Below, in pieces: positions 33,630 to 45,730 of a DNA stretch of 64,000 bases. The translations under genes were made by a program, and so were the position numbers. The stretch is from NCBI GenBank assembly GCA_021018995.1, contig CM037585.1, forward strand, positions 125,764,831-125,828,830. The letters are read 5' to 3'. This stretch comes from Chloranthus sessilifolius. Taxonomy: Eukaryota > Streptophyta > Magnoliopsida > Chloranthales > Chloranthaceae. The notes beneath the pieces were generated by a model. That model was not told the origin of the DNA, did no database searches, and saw only the letters and a list, made by a program, of their open reading frames with translations. The first letter of the stretch is position 1; each line of letters starts with the position of its first letter.

Positions 33630-36287
33630 TATTGCGGATCTTTAGGTGCTGATTATTGTGTGGTGAAAACAAATTAAAATCAAAGTAAAATAAAAGAATG
33701 GATTCAGCACAACTAAAACAATCCTAGACCTACAAGATATAGGACCTATTGTAGCAAGTTTTGATAAGAGTTTGTCCCACAGAGAAATTGATCTAGAAGC
33801 CAAAATAGGCTATAATCGTAGGCCTCTAGATCTGGCTACAGATCTGACAATCCTAAAGAAAGGGAGTTGGGTGTCACGACTACACTAAATTAACCCTAAC
33901 AAAAGAGAAATAAAATATAGCCCTATCCTAAAGAAAGGGCTAAAGAGAAGATAGTGATGGTGTGCGCCAAAATAAAATATAAAAAATGGTGAGAAGTAAG
34001 CAGGTTAAGTTTAGAGTTAAAGCCATAATGTAACTCAGATTTAGTCTGTCTCTGCAGTGTTCCTTGCTGAGACTCTATCAAAAGCCTCAACAAGGTAGAA
34101 GTATCCAACTTAACCCATGCCATTTGGGGTGCTCTTAAGGCTTTAGGCTGTCTACTCAAATGGCCACAACCTATCCTATAGAGTCTATCAAATCTCATTG
34201 ATCAAGCCAAAAATTGCTAATCTAATCCAGAGGAGTTGACTGATCACTTCCCCAATCACTGGACCAGATCAGGCCATGAATACTATTGCAGCACTATGTA
34301 ATGCCAGTGCTACAAGATCCCCAGATCTACGCACAGATCTGGCTGACATCCATAGGTATTCCAACCATAAAATCCTAAGTGCTTTGCTAAGGCCAATGAC
34401 TCACTGTGCCCACAAAAAGGATCATGTAACAGGTTAAAGAAGGCTCTAGATTCAGTTGGTCATTGCTACAAAAGGTCTGCAATGACTCAGCCTCAAGCTG
34501 TAATTACTACAGAGAAATCAGATCTAACATCTAATATCGGTTAGGTAAAACAGAGGGGAGCCAGTTCCTGTACAAACCTCCTCACAAGGCTCTAGAAGCT
34601 CATGTGCAAGGGAGAAGAATCCTTCTCAAACATGTGATTGGACACCACCTTAGGGCTATACTTTGTCCACTCAAATAGTCACAGGGTATCCCATTGGCCT
34701 CCATACCACAGAGATATGAGAAAGAACATATAAATTGTTGTAACCACCATGGTCCACAGGCCTCCGAGCTCCCCAGATCTCACTATAGATCCAGCATTAA
34801 AACAAAGGGAAATCAGATGGTAAATAATAGATCTACTAGAAACTAAATGGCTCGTCCCAAATACATGGATCCTATAGACATCTAAGAAAACCATAAGATC
34901 TTTAGATTCAATTAGTCATTAAAACAACAATCCATTAATAAAGTCAAAACTTACAATGAACTGCCTCCAAGCTGCAGCCTATACACAACTGCTCATCAAA
35001 AATCCCAATGTATATAAAACCTATTACAAAACTGAAATAAAACTAAACCTAGCTACTTATAAGAGGATTAGCCAACAAATATTGGGCTAAGAGAGAAGAA
35101 AAAATGAGAAAAAGAGATAATCAAACCTTAACCCAAGCCCTAGCCTGCTAGAGCTCTCAGCCGATAGAGGATGAAGGAAGGATTGATGATTAAAACTAAA
35201 CTCTAAGTGTAGCTTATATACTCTGTCCATAAGGCCTTGGCTCTGAAGAGATTAACCCTAATTTTTCCAGCAAACGTGGCACTGTTACGACCCTTGAATG
35301 CCTTGAGATGTGCACCTTCAGATCTATGCCTCGAGAAGTGTGCCCTAGCCTTGAAAAATTCTCAAACGGTCCTTGTGTTAAAATTGAGAAGTGGGGAGCC
35401 CGTACTTTGTGGGGCTAGCATATGCATTAATTCATTCACGCAATTGCAGAGCCTTCACGGAGTAGCCTTTGGCTGGTGGGAAGTGCTCACTCGCACAGTA
35501 AATCTTCAGTTAATCATGCAGTTCCTTTGTGGTGCAATGTTGTCGCAGAGATGATCTGGAGCGCCTGGATTTCTCGTGCAGTAGAGCTTCAGAAGCTCTC
35601 TCTCTCTCTCTCTCTGAATACTCGTGCAGATATGCTCCTGCACTCGCATAGTAACTGGTAAGACTTCAGAGTGCACGAGATCTGTGCGAGGAGAATTCTG
35701 GGCGTCTCTCTCTTCTAGGGCTACGCAAGAACTCCGCGAGATAACATTTTTTTCAGTATACATATGGACTCGCTATGTTTTGCGTGTGGCTGCTTTATGG
35801 CTTGATCTCCATGAGAACTTCGTGATGGCAAATTATGAGGATTTTAAACCGTGAGATCTTTGCGATATCTTTATAGCTCTCCTCTTGACTACACGCCCCA
35901 TCTGCGCGAGGGCATCTTCCACTGCATCCTTAGCTTTGCGAGGAAGCTCCACAACTCTGTGAGATCTATCTTTTGATACTATGATGCACTGCACCTGCTG
36001 CTGTTGCAGTTTCCACCATTCTCAGCTAACTTCATCCATCTGCTAGACTTTGGTCAATGATGACTAGCAAGTGAGTCACCATGGTGAGCACTACCAAGTT
36101 GTTCCATTAGGCTTTGGCACAGCTGTCATCCTTGCATATATTCTCTCTTCTTTGGACCAGAAAGCAGGGATTTTGTATTAAGCAGCATAGATTATTACTA
36201 ACTACAAAACACACTTAACACATGATTATTAGTGTGCTTCAAGGTCCATCAAAGGCTAGGTTAAGAGGTGAAAAGTGGTACTTTTCA
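33630..36287 (-). repeat. Lone Athila-type LTR inside B2 (2,658 bp)
   Basis: The ends TATTGCGG (33630) and CTTTTCA (36287) match the ends of the Athila LTR at 3851-6190 and it is collinear with it in between. No Athila internal sequence adjoins either side. The flanking five bases differ (AAGCT and ATGAA), so there is no clear target duplication. On the minus strand a TATATAAG box lies near 35210-35221, and the CpG-rich GCGCGAG-like motifs lie upstream at about 35470-35960. Confidence 0.75.
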
Positions 36288-36375
36288 ATGAATAACAGTC
36301 GTACACTGCCACCCCCATCAATTACCCAATAACCTATCATGTCCCCCATATCCCACCACCACCTATTAATTATCA

Positions 36376-36888
36376 GTGGTCCACCCCTACCCCATTACCT
36401 ATCGAGATTGGAGCGAGATGTTGTCGTTTACATTATGGGCCTACAGAACGTCGATCCGTACCATTACAGGGGCAACACTATTCTCCCTTGTGTATGGAAC
36501 TGAGACAGTCTTACCGGTTGAAGTTGAAGTACCGTCGCTCCGCATCCTCATGGAATCAGTCCTATCTGAAGTTGAGAGAAAGCGATACCGCTTTGAGCGG
36601 CTGAACTTGTTTGATGAGAAAAGGCTCCTCGCCTTGTGTCATACCCAAGTCTATCAAAGGCGAATCCCACGCGCTTACAACAAATGTGTTCGCTGTCAAG
36701 ATCTGAAGGTAGGAGACACGGTACTCAAGAAGATCTTCCCATCCCTCCATGTCGATCCAAGAGGAAAATTCAAGCCTAACTGGGAAGGACCTTATGTCGT
36801 TCGAGAAGTGCTCCCGAGGTACGCCATCCGCCTCGCCACCATGGACGGAGATAAGTTTCCTGAGCCCATCAACGCTGGATACGTCTGA
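36376..36888 (+). pseudogene. pol: B2 integrase C-terminal remnant
   Basis: The 170-residue frame is the C-terminal end of a Tat-type integrase: RDWSEMLSFTLWAYRTSIRT, TGATLFSLVYGTE-VLPVEVE-PSLR, the RYRFERLNLFDEKRL stretch, R-YNK-VR--DLKVGD-VL, and PRGKF-PNWEGPYVV. The integrase DDE core, RNase H, RT and protease are absent, so the frame begins at a deletion junction near 36403. It is open throughout but cannot be functional on its own. Confidence 0.75.
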
Positions 36889-38500
36889 GGTTCTACTCCT
36901 AGGTCTCCGCGGCAAGGTAAGTATGGACAGAAATGGATACGTGACTACTTAAGGGCCCAGTAAAAGAGGAAGCCATCATTTTAAAGCTCAGTAGCCAAAA
37001 AGTTTTCCTAAAAGACCATACCCCTTTGCTACACCCGTTGAGCCATTAGCCTTTCTTTCTCACCCCCTCTCAGAAAAAGGAAAAATGTGTATATGATACT
37101 AACAAAAAAAGAGAAAAAAGAGTACCTATCAAATAAAAAAAAATTAGAAAAGCAAAATCTCAAAAAGAGGATGTCTGAAAAGAAAAGATAGAAAAGAAAA
37201 GGTGGGGCATGTACAGTCAAAATCCCCCAAGTAAGAAGTGTGTTAGGACAGCTGAAACCCAATCAAAGAAACCTTTTTAAACTCAAAATACCTTAAAAAA
37301 TCTTAACCTTACCTATGGCCAAGATACATCCCTGAATAATGCCCTCTTTAAGGTTCATGAGCAGTCATAGTATCCGTTGAGTCAGCACGAGCCAAGCTGT
37401 GAGACGATCAGATGAATTCCATCTGGCCGGCTATGACGAAATCGATGTCCATGTCGTGGCTTTTGAAAAATAAAATAAAAAGAAAAAGAAAAATAAATAA
37501 AAATATACAATCTCAAAGCAAAAGGACGTGGTGAAAACTTGAAAGGGCACTACGGGTAAAAAGAGCAAGTTTGTGCAGACCACGTGAAAACCTAAAAGGG
37601 CGTCGGGGGTAAAAATGTAAACCCATGGACGTAGTGAAAACCCAAGAGGGTATTATGGGTAAAAAGAGGAAAACAACGGGCACGACAAAAACCGACCTTG
37701 GGCATTGTGAGTAAGAATGTTGAAAAGAAGAAAAGGTTGAAAGATAATAAGAATGACTCCTTGGTTACCCTTCCGTACTCCCGACTCTCGACGGGGCCGC
37801 TCATGTTAGCTCAAATCAGGGTCCCCAACCAATAATGTCTTAAATGGCTGCACTGTCAAAAGTATGACCTAGGGTAAGGAGAGAAGGTCAATTCGATCCA
37901 AAGGGATGGATGTTCTGACCTCGGTAAAAATTACTAACCTCACTCAAACCCAATCACGTGAAAGAGGGGTTCGACCATGCTCAAAAGAGGACCCGTCATC
38001 CCCCCGATAATTAAGGCATCAAACCAAAAAAAAGAGAAAAGAAAAGGAAAAAACCATAAAAAGAGTTAATAATTTTCTTTTCCCAGCACTGTGAATGCCC
38101 CACTCCGGGATGATTGGCTCGATGACCGGAAAGGCCACTTTTGTAAAAGATAATATATTTTCCTTTCCCATTTTCACACCTACACTGTGTGTGCCACATG
38201 AATAGTCGGCACAAACCCCTAGTTTATCATTTTATGAAAACAAAATAGAGAAGATAAAATCCTTATAAAAAAATAGATTTCCTTTTTTGATTACAAGTCT
38301 GTACCTAGCTGACACCACATCCCGAAAGATAATATATGTGATGTCTAGCTTTTGTCTAGCTTCTTTCTTTCTTTTTTACAAAAGTGCAGAAAAATTAAAA
38401 ATATAAAAAAAAATATGTATTCCAAAAAATATGTATCTGAATAGGGGTCTCTTATGCCCCTTTCTCTAAGTTTGATATGTGCAAAAAGATATGTGCAGGA
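36889..38500 (+). other. Long non-coding region after the B2 pol remnant
   Basis: A-rich text contains four spaced copies of GTGAAAACC-like phrases with AAAGGGC or AAGAGGG and GGTAAAAA (about 37520-37680), which Tat/Ogre elements commonly show downstream of pol. No coding region was recognised. Confidence 0.5.
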
Positions 38501-38505
38501 TGGTG

Positions 38506-40112
38506 TCAACGACCCAGCTCGCGCTTCAAGGCGTAAATCTCTGCACGCAGGGCATCCTCCCATACGTCCCGCTCAATCATCTGGCCACCGTGAAGGCTCT
38601 TATACAGTTTCTGAGATGCGTCGGTAGCACCAAGAGCATCATTCAAGGCTCCTCCCAGACGGAGGACCTCGCACTCAGCTATATCAGCTCTGGCCTCTGC
38701 CGTTTCTGCTCTAACCTTTTGTTTTTCTGAATGTTCATGCAGAATGTGTTTCTCGTCCACTAGCAGCTCAATATGGGCTTGAAGCACCGACTCCTTCTTC
38801 GGCCAAGGCCCACCCACATCGTCGCTCTCTACCTAATCCAGATGATCAGCAGTAGGCTGCTCGGACAATAGCCAGGCCTCAAACTCTAGGGAAGACTGAA
38901 TTGAATCTCCCTGCTCCAAATCACACATGAGCGTCGATTGACGCGCCTCCCAAAGAGAAGCAATCCGATCCATAACCCCAGAGGACTCCCGAGAAAAGAT
39001 CAAATCACATAAAGGGGGTTTCGTCTCGCAAGGCACTTGCTGAGAGCAGCCGAACTGACGCAACACCCGAAATGGGAAGTAGAAGGTACTGCCAGTCAAC
39101 CTAAGGAGGGTGATGCCCTCGTGGTCTCTAGAGCGAACCACAGGGAAGGTTCGATCTAATCAGGGAAGTCTCCATACCAGCTCTGCATCGGTCAACCAAA
39201 GCTTCAACTCTGACATATCTCCTTGTGGAAGCATGTGGCACTTGCCCAAAAAGCATCGGACACCTCACCACGAGCGATATAGAAGCGAGGCACTGGTTCC
39301 AAAACAGCAAGATGCTCACCTAACCAGACCTGAAACAGAAGTGGACATCCCCTGAGGCACTCCACCTTGCCCAAAGCGAAAGCATCAAGACAACGATATA
39401 ACTCAACTAAGCCCAGATGCATCACTGATCAACACTCATCCAATTAAGTCAAAACATCGCAGAGAGCCAGAGAGAAGCTCTCTCCGCCAGTAAAGAAAAG
39501 GACTTTAAAGATGAGACCGAGAGCAAAGGCCTTCACGTTGAAAACGTTCCGAACTAGTAATTTTCGAAGGCTTTTGTCACCAAAAAGTTCTCTTAGGAAT
39601 TTTATCGAACACCTGGTGGGCCCTCCAATGAGACTTTTCTCATATTCAAATTTCTTTAAACCCAGAGTGAGATGGACGGCTTTAGCGTAGCCCGGCTTTG
39701 GTACAACTCTTGCAAGACCTCTGTGGAGCTTCAAGCCTGACAGATTGGAGAGCTCTTCAAGTGTAGGAGATAGTTCCGGCTTCCCAAAATGGAATACGTG
39801 GACATTCACATCCTAAAAGGAGGTTGCCACATGAAGTAGGTCCCACCGTGGAGAAACCTCAAGGAAGGATGAGAGGCATGACAATCCGATCTGATCTAAA
39901 TCAATGAGCTCACTCTCATTCAAGCTCCCAAGCCAACTTTTGAGAAAACTGGGCCCTAGGCCCAAAGAGGGGAGTAAATTGGTTTCGAGCCCTCCATGTA
40001 AGGGAGGGTTGGAAAGTGGGTCCCTTGACATACAAGGATTTTTCAAAGATATAAAAATTTGATGTAGGACAGTGGATCCACCCTTGGGAAAACAAGGAGA
40101 AAAAGACAGCAA
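38506..40112 (-). pseudogene. Antisense gene 1 of B2, PMD-like (DUF7745-type) protein
   Basis: Reading leftwards from an ATG at 40112: a serine/leucine-rich start, then FL--SPRWDLLHVATSF, a stop, and VHVFHFGKPELSPTLEELSNLSGL (split by that stop; 39809-39740). Next come FLRELFGDKSLRKL, FALGLIFKVLFF (to 39444) and YRCLDAFALGKVECLRGCPLL-QVWLGEHL (39425-39290). The C terminus is a long coiled coil with ELLVDEKHIL and AETAEARADIAECEVLRLGG (about 38817-38506). The pattern W-L, F-FG--EL-PTLEE is that of DUF7745-like plant TE proteins, structurally comparable with PMD; the label is from memory. Several stops split it. It resembles neither gag nor pol and is antisense to B2. Confidence 0.5.
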
Positions 40113-40159
40113 AAAAAGTCAAGCCAAAATGACAAGAGAGGGAAAACGCTGTAGTCTCG

Positions 40160-40199
40160 GGCTATAAAGGCCCCACTGCCCCCAGGTTTGGCCTGGCGC
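40160..40199 (-). promoter_or_regulatory. Promoter region of antisense gene 1 with a split palindrome
   Basis: On the minus strand the half-palindrome GCGCCAGG is at 40199-40192, followed by AAACCTGGGGGCA and a TTTATAG box at 40168-40162, about 50 bases before the ATG. The same phrase with GCCCCCAGG precedes the PMD gene at 44549-44558. The other half of the palindrome is at 40954-40971, separated by inserted sequence. Confidence 0.5.
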
Positions 40200-40220
40200 C
40201 TCCATGTAAGGGAGATTTTT

Positions 40221-40457
40221 TATCATCCCAATCTTTCATGAGATCGATCTTTAAATCATGGGTGTACCATCAGATGGTCGACTTTTTATTTCATGTGGTA
40301 CACACCCCTAAAAGTGACCTTAATATCAATTTTAAGCATGCATGTGATGTTAAGGTCACTTTTCTAAGATGTGTGCCACGTGAAATAAAACACTGACTGT
40401 CTGATGGTACGATCATGATCTCAAGATCTATCATGTGAAAGATTGGGAGGATAAATG
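40221..40457. mobile_element. MITE-like foldback element
   Basis: Arms of roughly 100 bases are near-inverted repeats. The left arm begins TATCATCCCAATCTTTCATG and the right arm ends CATGTGAAAGATTGGGAGG; both contain GTACCATCAGA and AAAAGTGACCTTAATAT-like text around a GCATGCATG centre. A partial second copy of the right-arm text is at about 40860-40953. No ORF is present. A target duplication was not resolved. Confidence 0.65.
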
Positions 40458-41440
40458 ATCTCCATCGTTCGATTCAATTCAATTAACGTGTTTCAGCGTG
40501 GGTGAACTTAAAGATTCAGTGGGTGGATTTAAAGGTACTCTTCTAAAAGGCCCTTCATTCACCCATCAGATTCAAGACTCATCAGATGGGTGATTCCCCC
40601 ATTAAAGCATGCCAACGGTTGGACGAATACTCAACCAATGGAGGATTTGTGGCAAACGATGCAATTATTCTTGAAAAGAAAACCTTCAATCTATGTGTTC
40701 CACTCCAAATACTCGTCCCTCCAATTTCCTATATGATTCAAGACCCATTTTTAGGAATTGGATTGCCTAACCGCGTCTGCTTCCATCCACCGAATCTTTG
40801 AGTTCACCCATGCTAAAACACATTGATTGCATTGAACAAGACGATGGAGATCATTTAGGCATACCATTAGACGATCAGTGTTTTATTTCGTGGCACACAT
40901 CTCAGAAAAGTGACCTTAATATCACATATACGGTTAAAATTAATTTTAAGGTCACTAATAGTTGCGCCAAGCCATTTTTCCCTAGAATTGGCCTGGCGCA
41001 AGTAATAGTTGTGCCAGACCAATCTACCCCCTACAACAAATGTGGGGTTTTGGGGTGGTAGTTTGTGGTCTTTGCTAGACCCTCTAGCCATTTCACCTGT
41101 GCGTCATGCTGTGATCACATAAATTTTTTATTGCACCTAACTTATATAATCATTCATTCGTGCAGGAAAAACCCACGTCAAATGCGAGTGAAACATTGAA
41201 CAAAGCAGTTGGCTTGGGAGGCCCTCTTTTCACCAAAATCAAACCTATTATGTAAGTGACCAGATATGCTACAAGAGAAGAGAAGTAAAGCATGCGATAA
41301 AAGGAAAGAGTACTAACATTCCAATACGCTGACAAACCATTCTAATGAAAATAAGTACCATATCATCTATTACAAATTGACCAAAAATCACAAAAAGAAT
41401 ATGTCCAAGAATGTCTAAAGTTCAAAACCCAAAAAATAGA
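40458..41440. other. Non-coding insert and spacer between the two antisense genes
   Basis: This holds CACCCATCAGA...CATCAGATGGGTG (an inverted pair, about 40561-40590), the partial MITE copy, the displaced half-palindrome (40954-40971) and another palindrome at 40992-41017. I see no gene. Confidence 0.45.
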
Positions 41441-41446
41441 GCCTAA

Positions 41447-43810
41447 TCCTTTCTAGCACCCTTGGACTTTTTGCAACTGCGCACCGAGCTCTGAAATATT
41501 CAGGTCTCTCCCACTCGGGTCCACGCCTGAGCAAGTCGGCTACGCAAGGAGCGTGATTCTTTTTCCCGAACGTGCTGCAAGGTCATACTAGAACCCATCA
41601 ATCAATATTAGTTGAAAGAAAAAGATAGTGAAGCAACCATCAAGATTAATCAATGAGACACTTACTATTTCATCCTTCTGAAGGCTATGAAGATTGCGAT
41701 AGTACTCTACCTGGTGGACCGCTGACTCGTAATCCTACAGGGGAGAGGAACGAAAAGGAGGTCAACTGCATGAATCATAATACAGAGAATGAACATGCAA
41801 AGGAAGGCTTACCCCAGGGACTAACTTAGGTGGGGGAGCCTGCTCCGTGTTAGCAGATATACAGGCCCGCTCATCGACCGCAACACATTATTTCGTGAGA
41901 AAGGCATCGTCAAGGCGCCTAAAGGTCCCCTGGACCCCGGCGGTCGAACTACCCGAGGCACCCGTGTCAGAGGGGCCTGAAGGGCCAGCACCCGTAGGCT
42001 CAGAAGTACCCGCCGCCGCCCCATTGTCATCATCAGAATCACTTCCCTGCTCAAACTCTGAAAAGAAATAGGGTTTTCATTAGTCAAGATCACAAGTCAA
42101 TCAAAGCTACATGGAACCGATCCAAAAGAGAAGGGAGAATTACCTGAGAACATGGGCTGTCAAAAGCTAAGAAGTTTGTGCCAGGAACAAAGTGTGGGAG
42201 AAGAGACCGATAAGGTAATGACTCATACCACATCTGGTAATCTCCGGGCACTAAGAGGGCATTAATAGGGACCCCGTTTTGAAGGAATCCGACAGTGAGA
42301 TCCTCTATACTACCCAAGGGCACCATGACATCTACAGGAGGAGCCGAGGGCACGGTAGGATGGTCCCAATACTGATGAACTACCTGCTCCCCCAGGTAGT
42401 AAGCCCTGGCCCAGGCCCCATAGAAAAAGACGACGCGACGGTCGACGAAGAGGCGAGATGGACCTACAGCGGCTCGATCCCAATAAGGAGAACCAATGTA
42501 GGGGTCATATATAACCTGCCCAAATCAAGGAGGGTCCAATCAGTCAAACATGCAACACAATATAAAGGAGAAACTCAAATAACAGAAAGGAAGAATAGCC
42601 TTACCTGCTCCGAGATCAACAGGTCGAATTGGGACCTCAGGCCCATCTCCAGGTATTTCATGCCAACATCCCTACGGCGGTGCTTATTCCAATTGATCAG
42701 AAGTGGATAAGTGTATATTTCAGAGTGAAGAATGAGGCGGCCAGGTTGAAAGTGCAAATACCCCCATGCCTAACAAGAGTAGTGCATAAGAGACGGGTCA
42801 GAAGCAGAGAGTGATTATCTAAATAAATTGAGAAAAGCAAGAGAGTCAGAAGTTACCTCCAAAGAAGGCTAAAAGCTGATGACAGATTTTGAGTTGCCAA
42901 CAGAGACTCGAACTAGGTTGGACATCAACGCGACTTAGCCAGCCCCACCCCAGTCATATCTATGCACGTCATTCTAATTGTCCATGAGGCTGAGAAAGGC
43001 TAGGGAGACCCGCCCACTGTTGGCATTAGCAAAGAGGGTCTTGCCCAGTAGCAGGAGGAGAGAGATGCGGGCCAACATAACCGCACGCTCAGGCTCAATA
43101 AAAATATCCACTTCTAGCTGCCCCAGATCTACCAACTCATTCAGCTCAAAAAGATCAGATAGCCAGGACATCTTAACCTCAACACCATGTAGACTTGTGG
43201 AAGAGGGATAAGTCCTTATCAATCGAATGATCTCATCTTGAGCAGGCACTGTAAGGTTGGCCACCGAAACCCCCCTATTCGGATCCTCGTAATCATGGCC
43301 CAATTTATGGGAGTCAGCGTAATCTCGGCTGTGGCCATGTGAAAGGTCAATCTTCGGACAGAAACGCTCAATAAGGGCCCTTATATAGGCTGCATCAGCT
43401 CGCATGGCGGGGCATGAAAGGAACTCTCCAAAGCTGGCCTGTCCAAGAAGGAACCTCATGACCGATGGGATGTACCGATAGAACTGTTGAAAGTCCAACC
43501 AACCGCTATGAAACACGATATGGGGCAAGTCTTGCACCAAGGTAAAAGAGGCATCAGATCATGGTAATATAGCAAGGTTGCACAAGGAAGAATAACTGAT
43601 CCTATCCCTTTACCTTGCCCGCGATACCGAAATTGGAGATATGGATATGTTGTTGATGTAGCCGACCAGCATGGGCGGCCTCACCCTGCATTTTGTACCA
43701 AGAGCCGGCAGGGCGCTCCACCACGAAGAATTACTCTTCCTTGGGACCATAGGTCACTCTGGCCCCTCTTCCTGTCCCTCCTCCTGCATGCATTCCTCCT
43801 CACTTGACAT
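41447..43810 (-). pseudogene. Antisense gene 2 of B2: seven-exon PMD gene
   Basis: Likely coding exons (minus strand): 43810-43614, 43530-42857, 42769-42605, 42515-42144, 42057-41813, 41734-41666 and 41587-41447. Introns start GT and end AG, for example GGGCAAG|GTAAAG, GGAG|GTAAC, GAGCAG|GTAAG, CTCAG|GTAATT and AATA|GTAAG. The ATG directly follows a CCCCAG acceptor, suggesting a 5'-UTR intron. Exon 2 has the PMD landmarks HSGWLDFQQFY, MRFLLGQASFGEF, a decayed EMTIT position, WLSDLFELNEL and PERAVMLARISLL. Exon 3 has AWGYLHFQPGRL; exon 4 FFYGAWARAYYLGEQVV and LPHFVPGTNFLAFD. Exon 5 is acidic then glycine/serine-rich (SDSDDD). Exons 6-7 look coiled-coil. A stop in exon 1, one in exon 5, and shifts make it a pseudogene. 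B1 has the homologue with the first two junctions conserved. Confidence 0.65.
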
Positions 43811-44540
43811 TCTGGGGAAAATACAAGTAATTATATCAAGACTGATCGATGATAAAGAACCATTGTGCTACAGGCCAAGGGAAGGTAAGTACGCCCATCT
43901 TTTCTTTATGTTTATAAAATCAATAAAAAAAAATCTTTTCTTTATAAAATCAACAAAAAAAATCTCTTCTTTATGTTTATAAAATCAACAAAAAAATCTT
44001 TTCTTTATATTTATAAAAATAAAAAAACCAAAAAAATCCCTTTACTTTATTTGGCAAAAATAAAAAAACAAAAAACCAAAAATATCCCTTTACTTTATTT
44101 GGCAAAAAAAAAAAAAAAAAATCCCTTTGCTTTATTTACAGACATAAAAACCAAAAACATAAAAAATAATATATAGCTTTATGTCCTAATAAAATCCATA
44201 AACCAACAAAAAAATATAGGGCATCATGCATACAATAACGTCAAACTCATCATCAATAAGCACGCGTACAAGAGAAATAAACCATTTATCATCTAAGAAA
44301 GCAAAGATCATGATCACATTACAAGAAAAATCAAGAAAATCAAGTAAAAATGGGTTTGTTACCCTTAAGGAAAAATGGATCCTTATTCTAGTGTGGAGCG
44401 GGGGTTCAATCGGCGCGAGTGAACGTCGACAATAAAGCATGTTTGGAATCGATCCAAAGGAACCCTAGGACAGAGCCTCATTTTGGTTTAGAGAGAGGGG
44501 GAGCGAAAATTTTGAAATAAACCCCTGTGTGGCTCAGACA
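43811..44540 (-). other. 5' leader and UTR intron of antisense gene 2
   Basis: The stretch has three or more tandem units of about 35-60 bases containing AATCTTTTCTTTAT, AAAATCAACAAAAAA and CCCTTTACTTTATTTGG (43915-44130), which are non-coding. On the minus strand, ACCAAAATGAGG and CCTAGGGTTCC mark the transcribed leader near 44490-44455; a possible donor, TTAAGG|GTAACA, lies near 44367-44360. Confidence 0.4.
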
Positions 44541-44638
44541 TTTTAAAATGCCCCCAGGTTTTTCTTGGCGCATGTATTACATGCGCCAAGTATATTTTGG
44601 CCCCCATTTGGCCTGGCACAACTAATAGTTGCGCCAAG
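44541..44638 (-). promoter_or_regulatory. Antisense gene 2 promoter with two B2-type palindromes
   Basis: On the minus strand a TATA-like TTTTAAAA is at 44548-44541. Upstream lie palindrome a (44564-44590: two perfect 13-base arms, left arm CTTGGCGCATGTA, around one T) and palindrome b (44613-44638, TGGCACAACT and AGTTGCGCCA arms). The same arrangement with B1-type cores is at 8060-8160. Confidence 0.6.
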
Positions 44639-44829
44639 CTACTTCTAGGTTGGGTTCTGACTAGGTGTGGTTTATACACACCCGACCTGACCTCTTTTCT
44701 TTCGTTTTGATATTTTGTAGGTGCACACACCCTCAAATGACATATCAACTCTCATTTGACTTGCCCAGGAAGCTGTGCTAGAATAAATGGATCGAGATCG
44801 ATGAGCATGATCAAAGCATCCCGATCATA

Positions 44830-45180
44830 CATAAAATCATAACATAAAAGTCTAAAAAATTAACATAAAATCATAACATAAAAGTCCAAAATTTTCACAT
44901 AAAAGTCTAAAACAATTCACATAAAATAACATTAAAAAAGTCCCAAAAATTCACATAAAATCATGACATAAAAATCCAAAAAAATTCACATAAAATAACG
45001 TTGAAAAGTCCACAAAATTCACATAAAACAACATTAAAAATCTAAAAAAATTCACATAAAATCACAAAAACATCCCATATAAAAATCCACATAAAATCAC
45101 AAAGAAATCCCATATGAAAATCCACATAAAATCATAAAAATCTCCACATAAAAAAACAAAAAATTCTATAAAAAGCAGCA
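44830..45180. repeat. ATTCACATAAAATCA tandem repeat
   Basis: Irregular units of 25-40 bases contain CACATAAAAT and AAAAGTCC/AAAATCC. This is the B2 counterpart of 8275-8430. Non-coding. Confidence 0.65.
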
Positions 45181-45730
45181 TGTATTCCCCAAAAGCGTTG
45201 CGACATCTATTCGCTCCGCTCGGGTAGTCGTGCTATATCAATTTCGGGATCGTTGGGTTCGCCCAAAGACCTCGAACTCTGCTTCATGCATGGGCACCTG
45301 TGACCAGTCAAATGGGGCAGTCAATGCCTCATAGGGTTGGACACAAATTGTGGTCCTTTACGTATTTGCTTTGCGCCTATCTTTAAGTATGGGTCGATCA
45401 CCCTCTTACTTACGAAGCTGTTGTATTCAGACTGAATCTTGAACAGCGAACATCTTTAATCATCTCGAGAAGCGGACATTTTTCCCATCATATTAGGTTT
45501 TCATAACTCGGTTATGCCCAGTAATGTCGCTAAGCGCTTGGGGACCGATGACCTTGAGAAATGGGCATTTTTTCTGACATGCAGGGCTTTCATTTTCTCA
45601 CCATGTTACTCACCTGATTATTAAGGTTCTTTTTTAATACAACAGACCTGTAGTAATGCATTGAGCCTCTTCAGATGTCTTTTATCTTTGGCATTCGATC
45701 ATTAGTGATCGAATATCAAAGAGGGGCATA
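45181..45730 (+). other. B2 sequence between AT-rich repeat and 3' LTR, with PPT
   Basis: This has no gene. It is collinear with B1 8440-8693 plus 21356-21662. The polypurine tract AAAGAGGGGCATA lies at 45718-45730, just before the LTR start. Confidence 0.6.
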
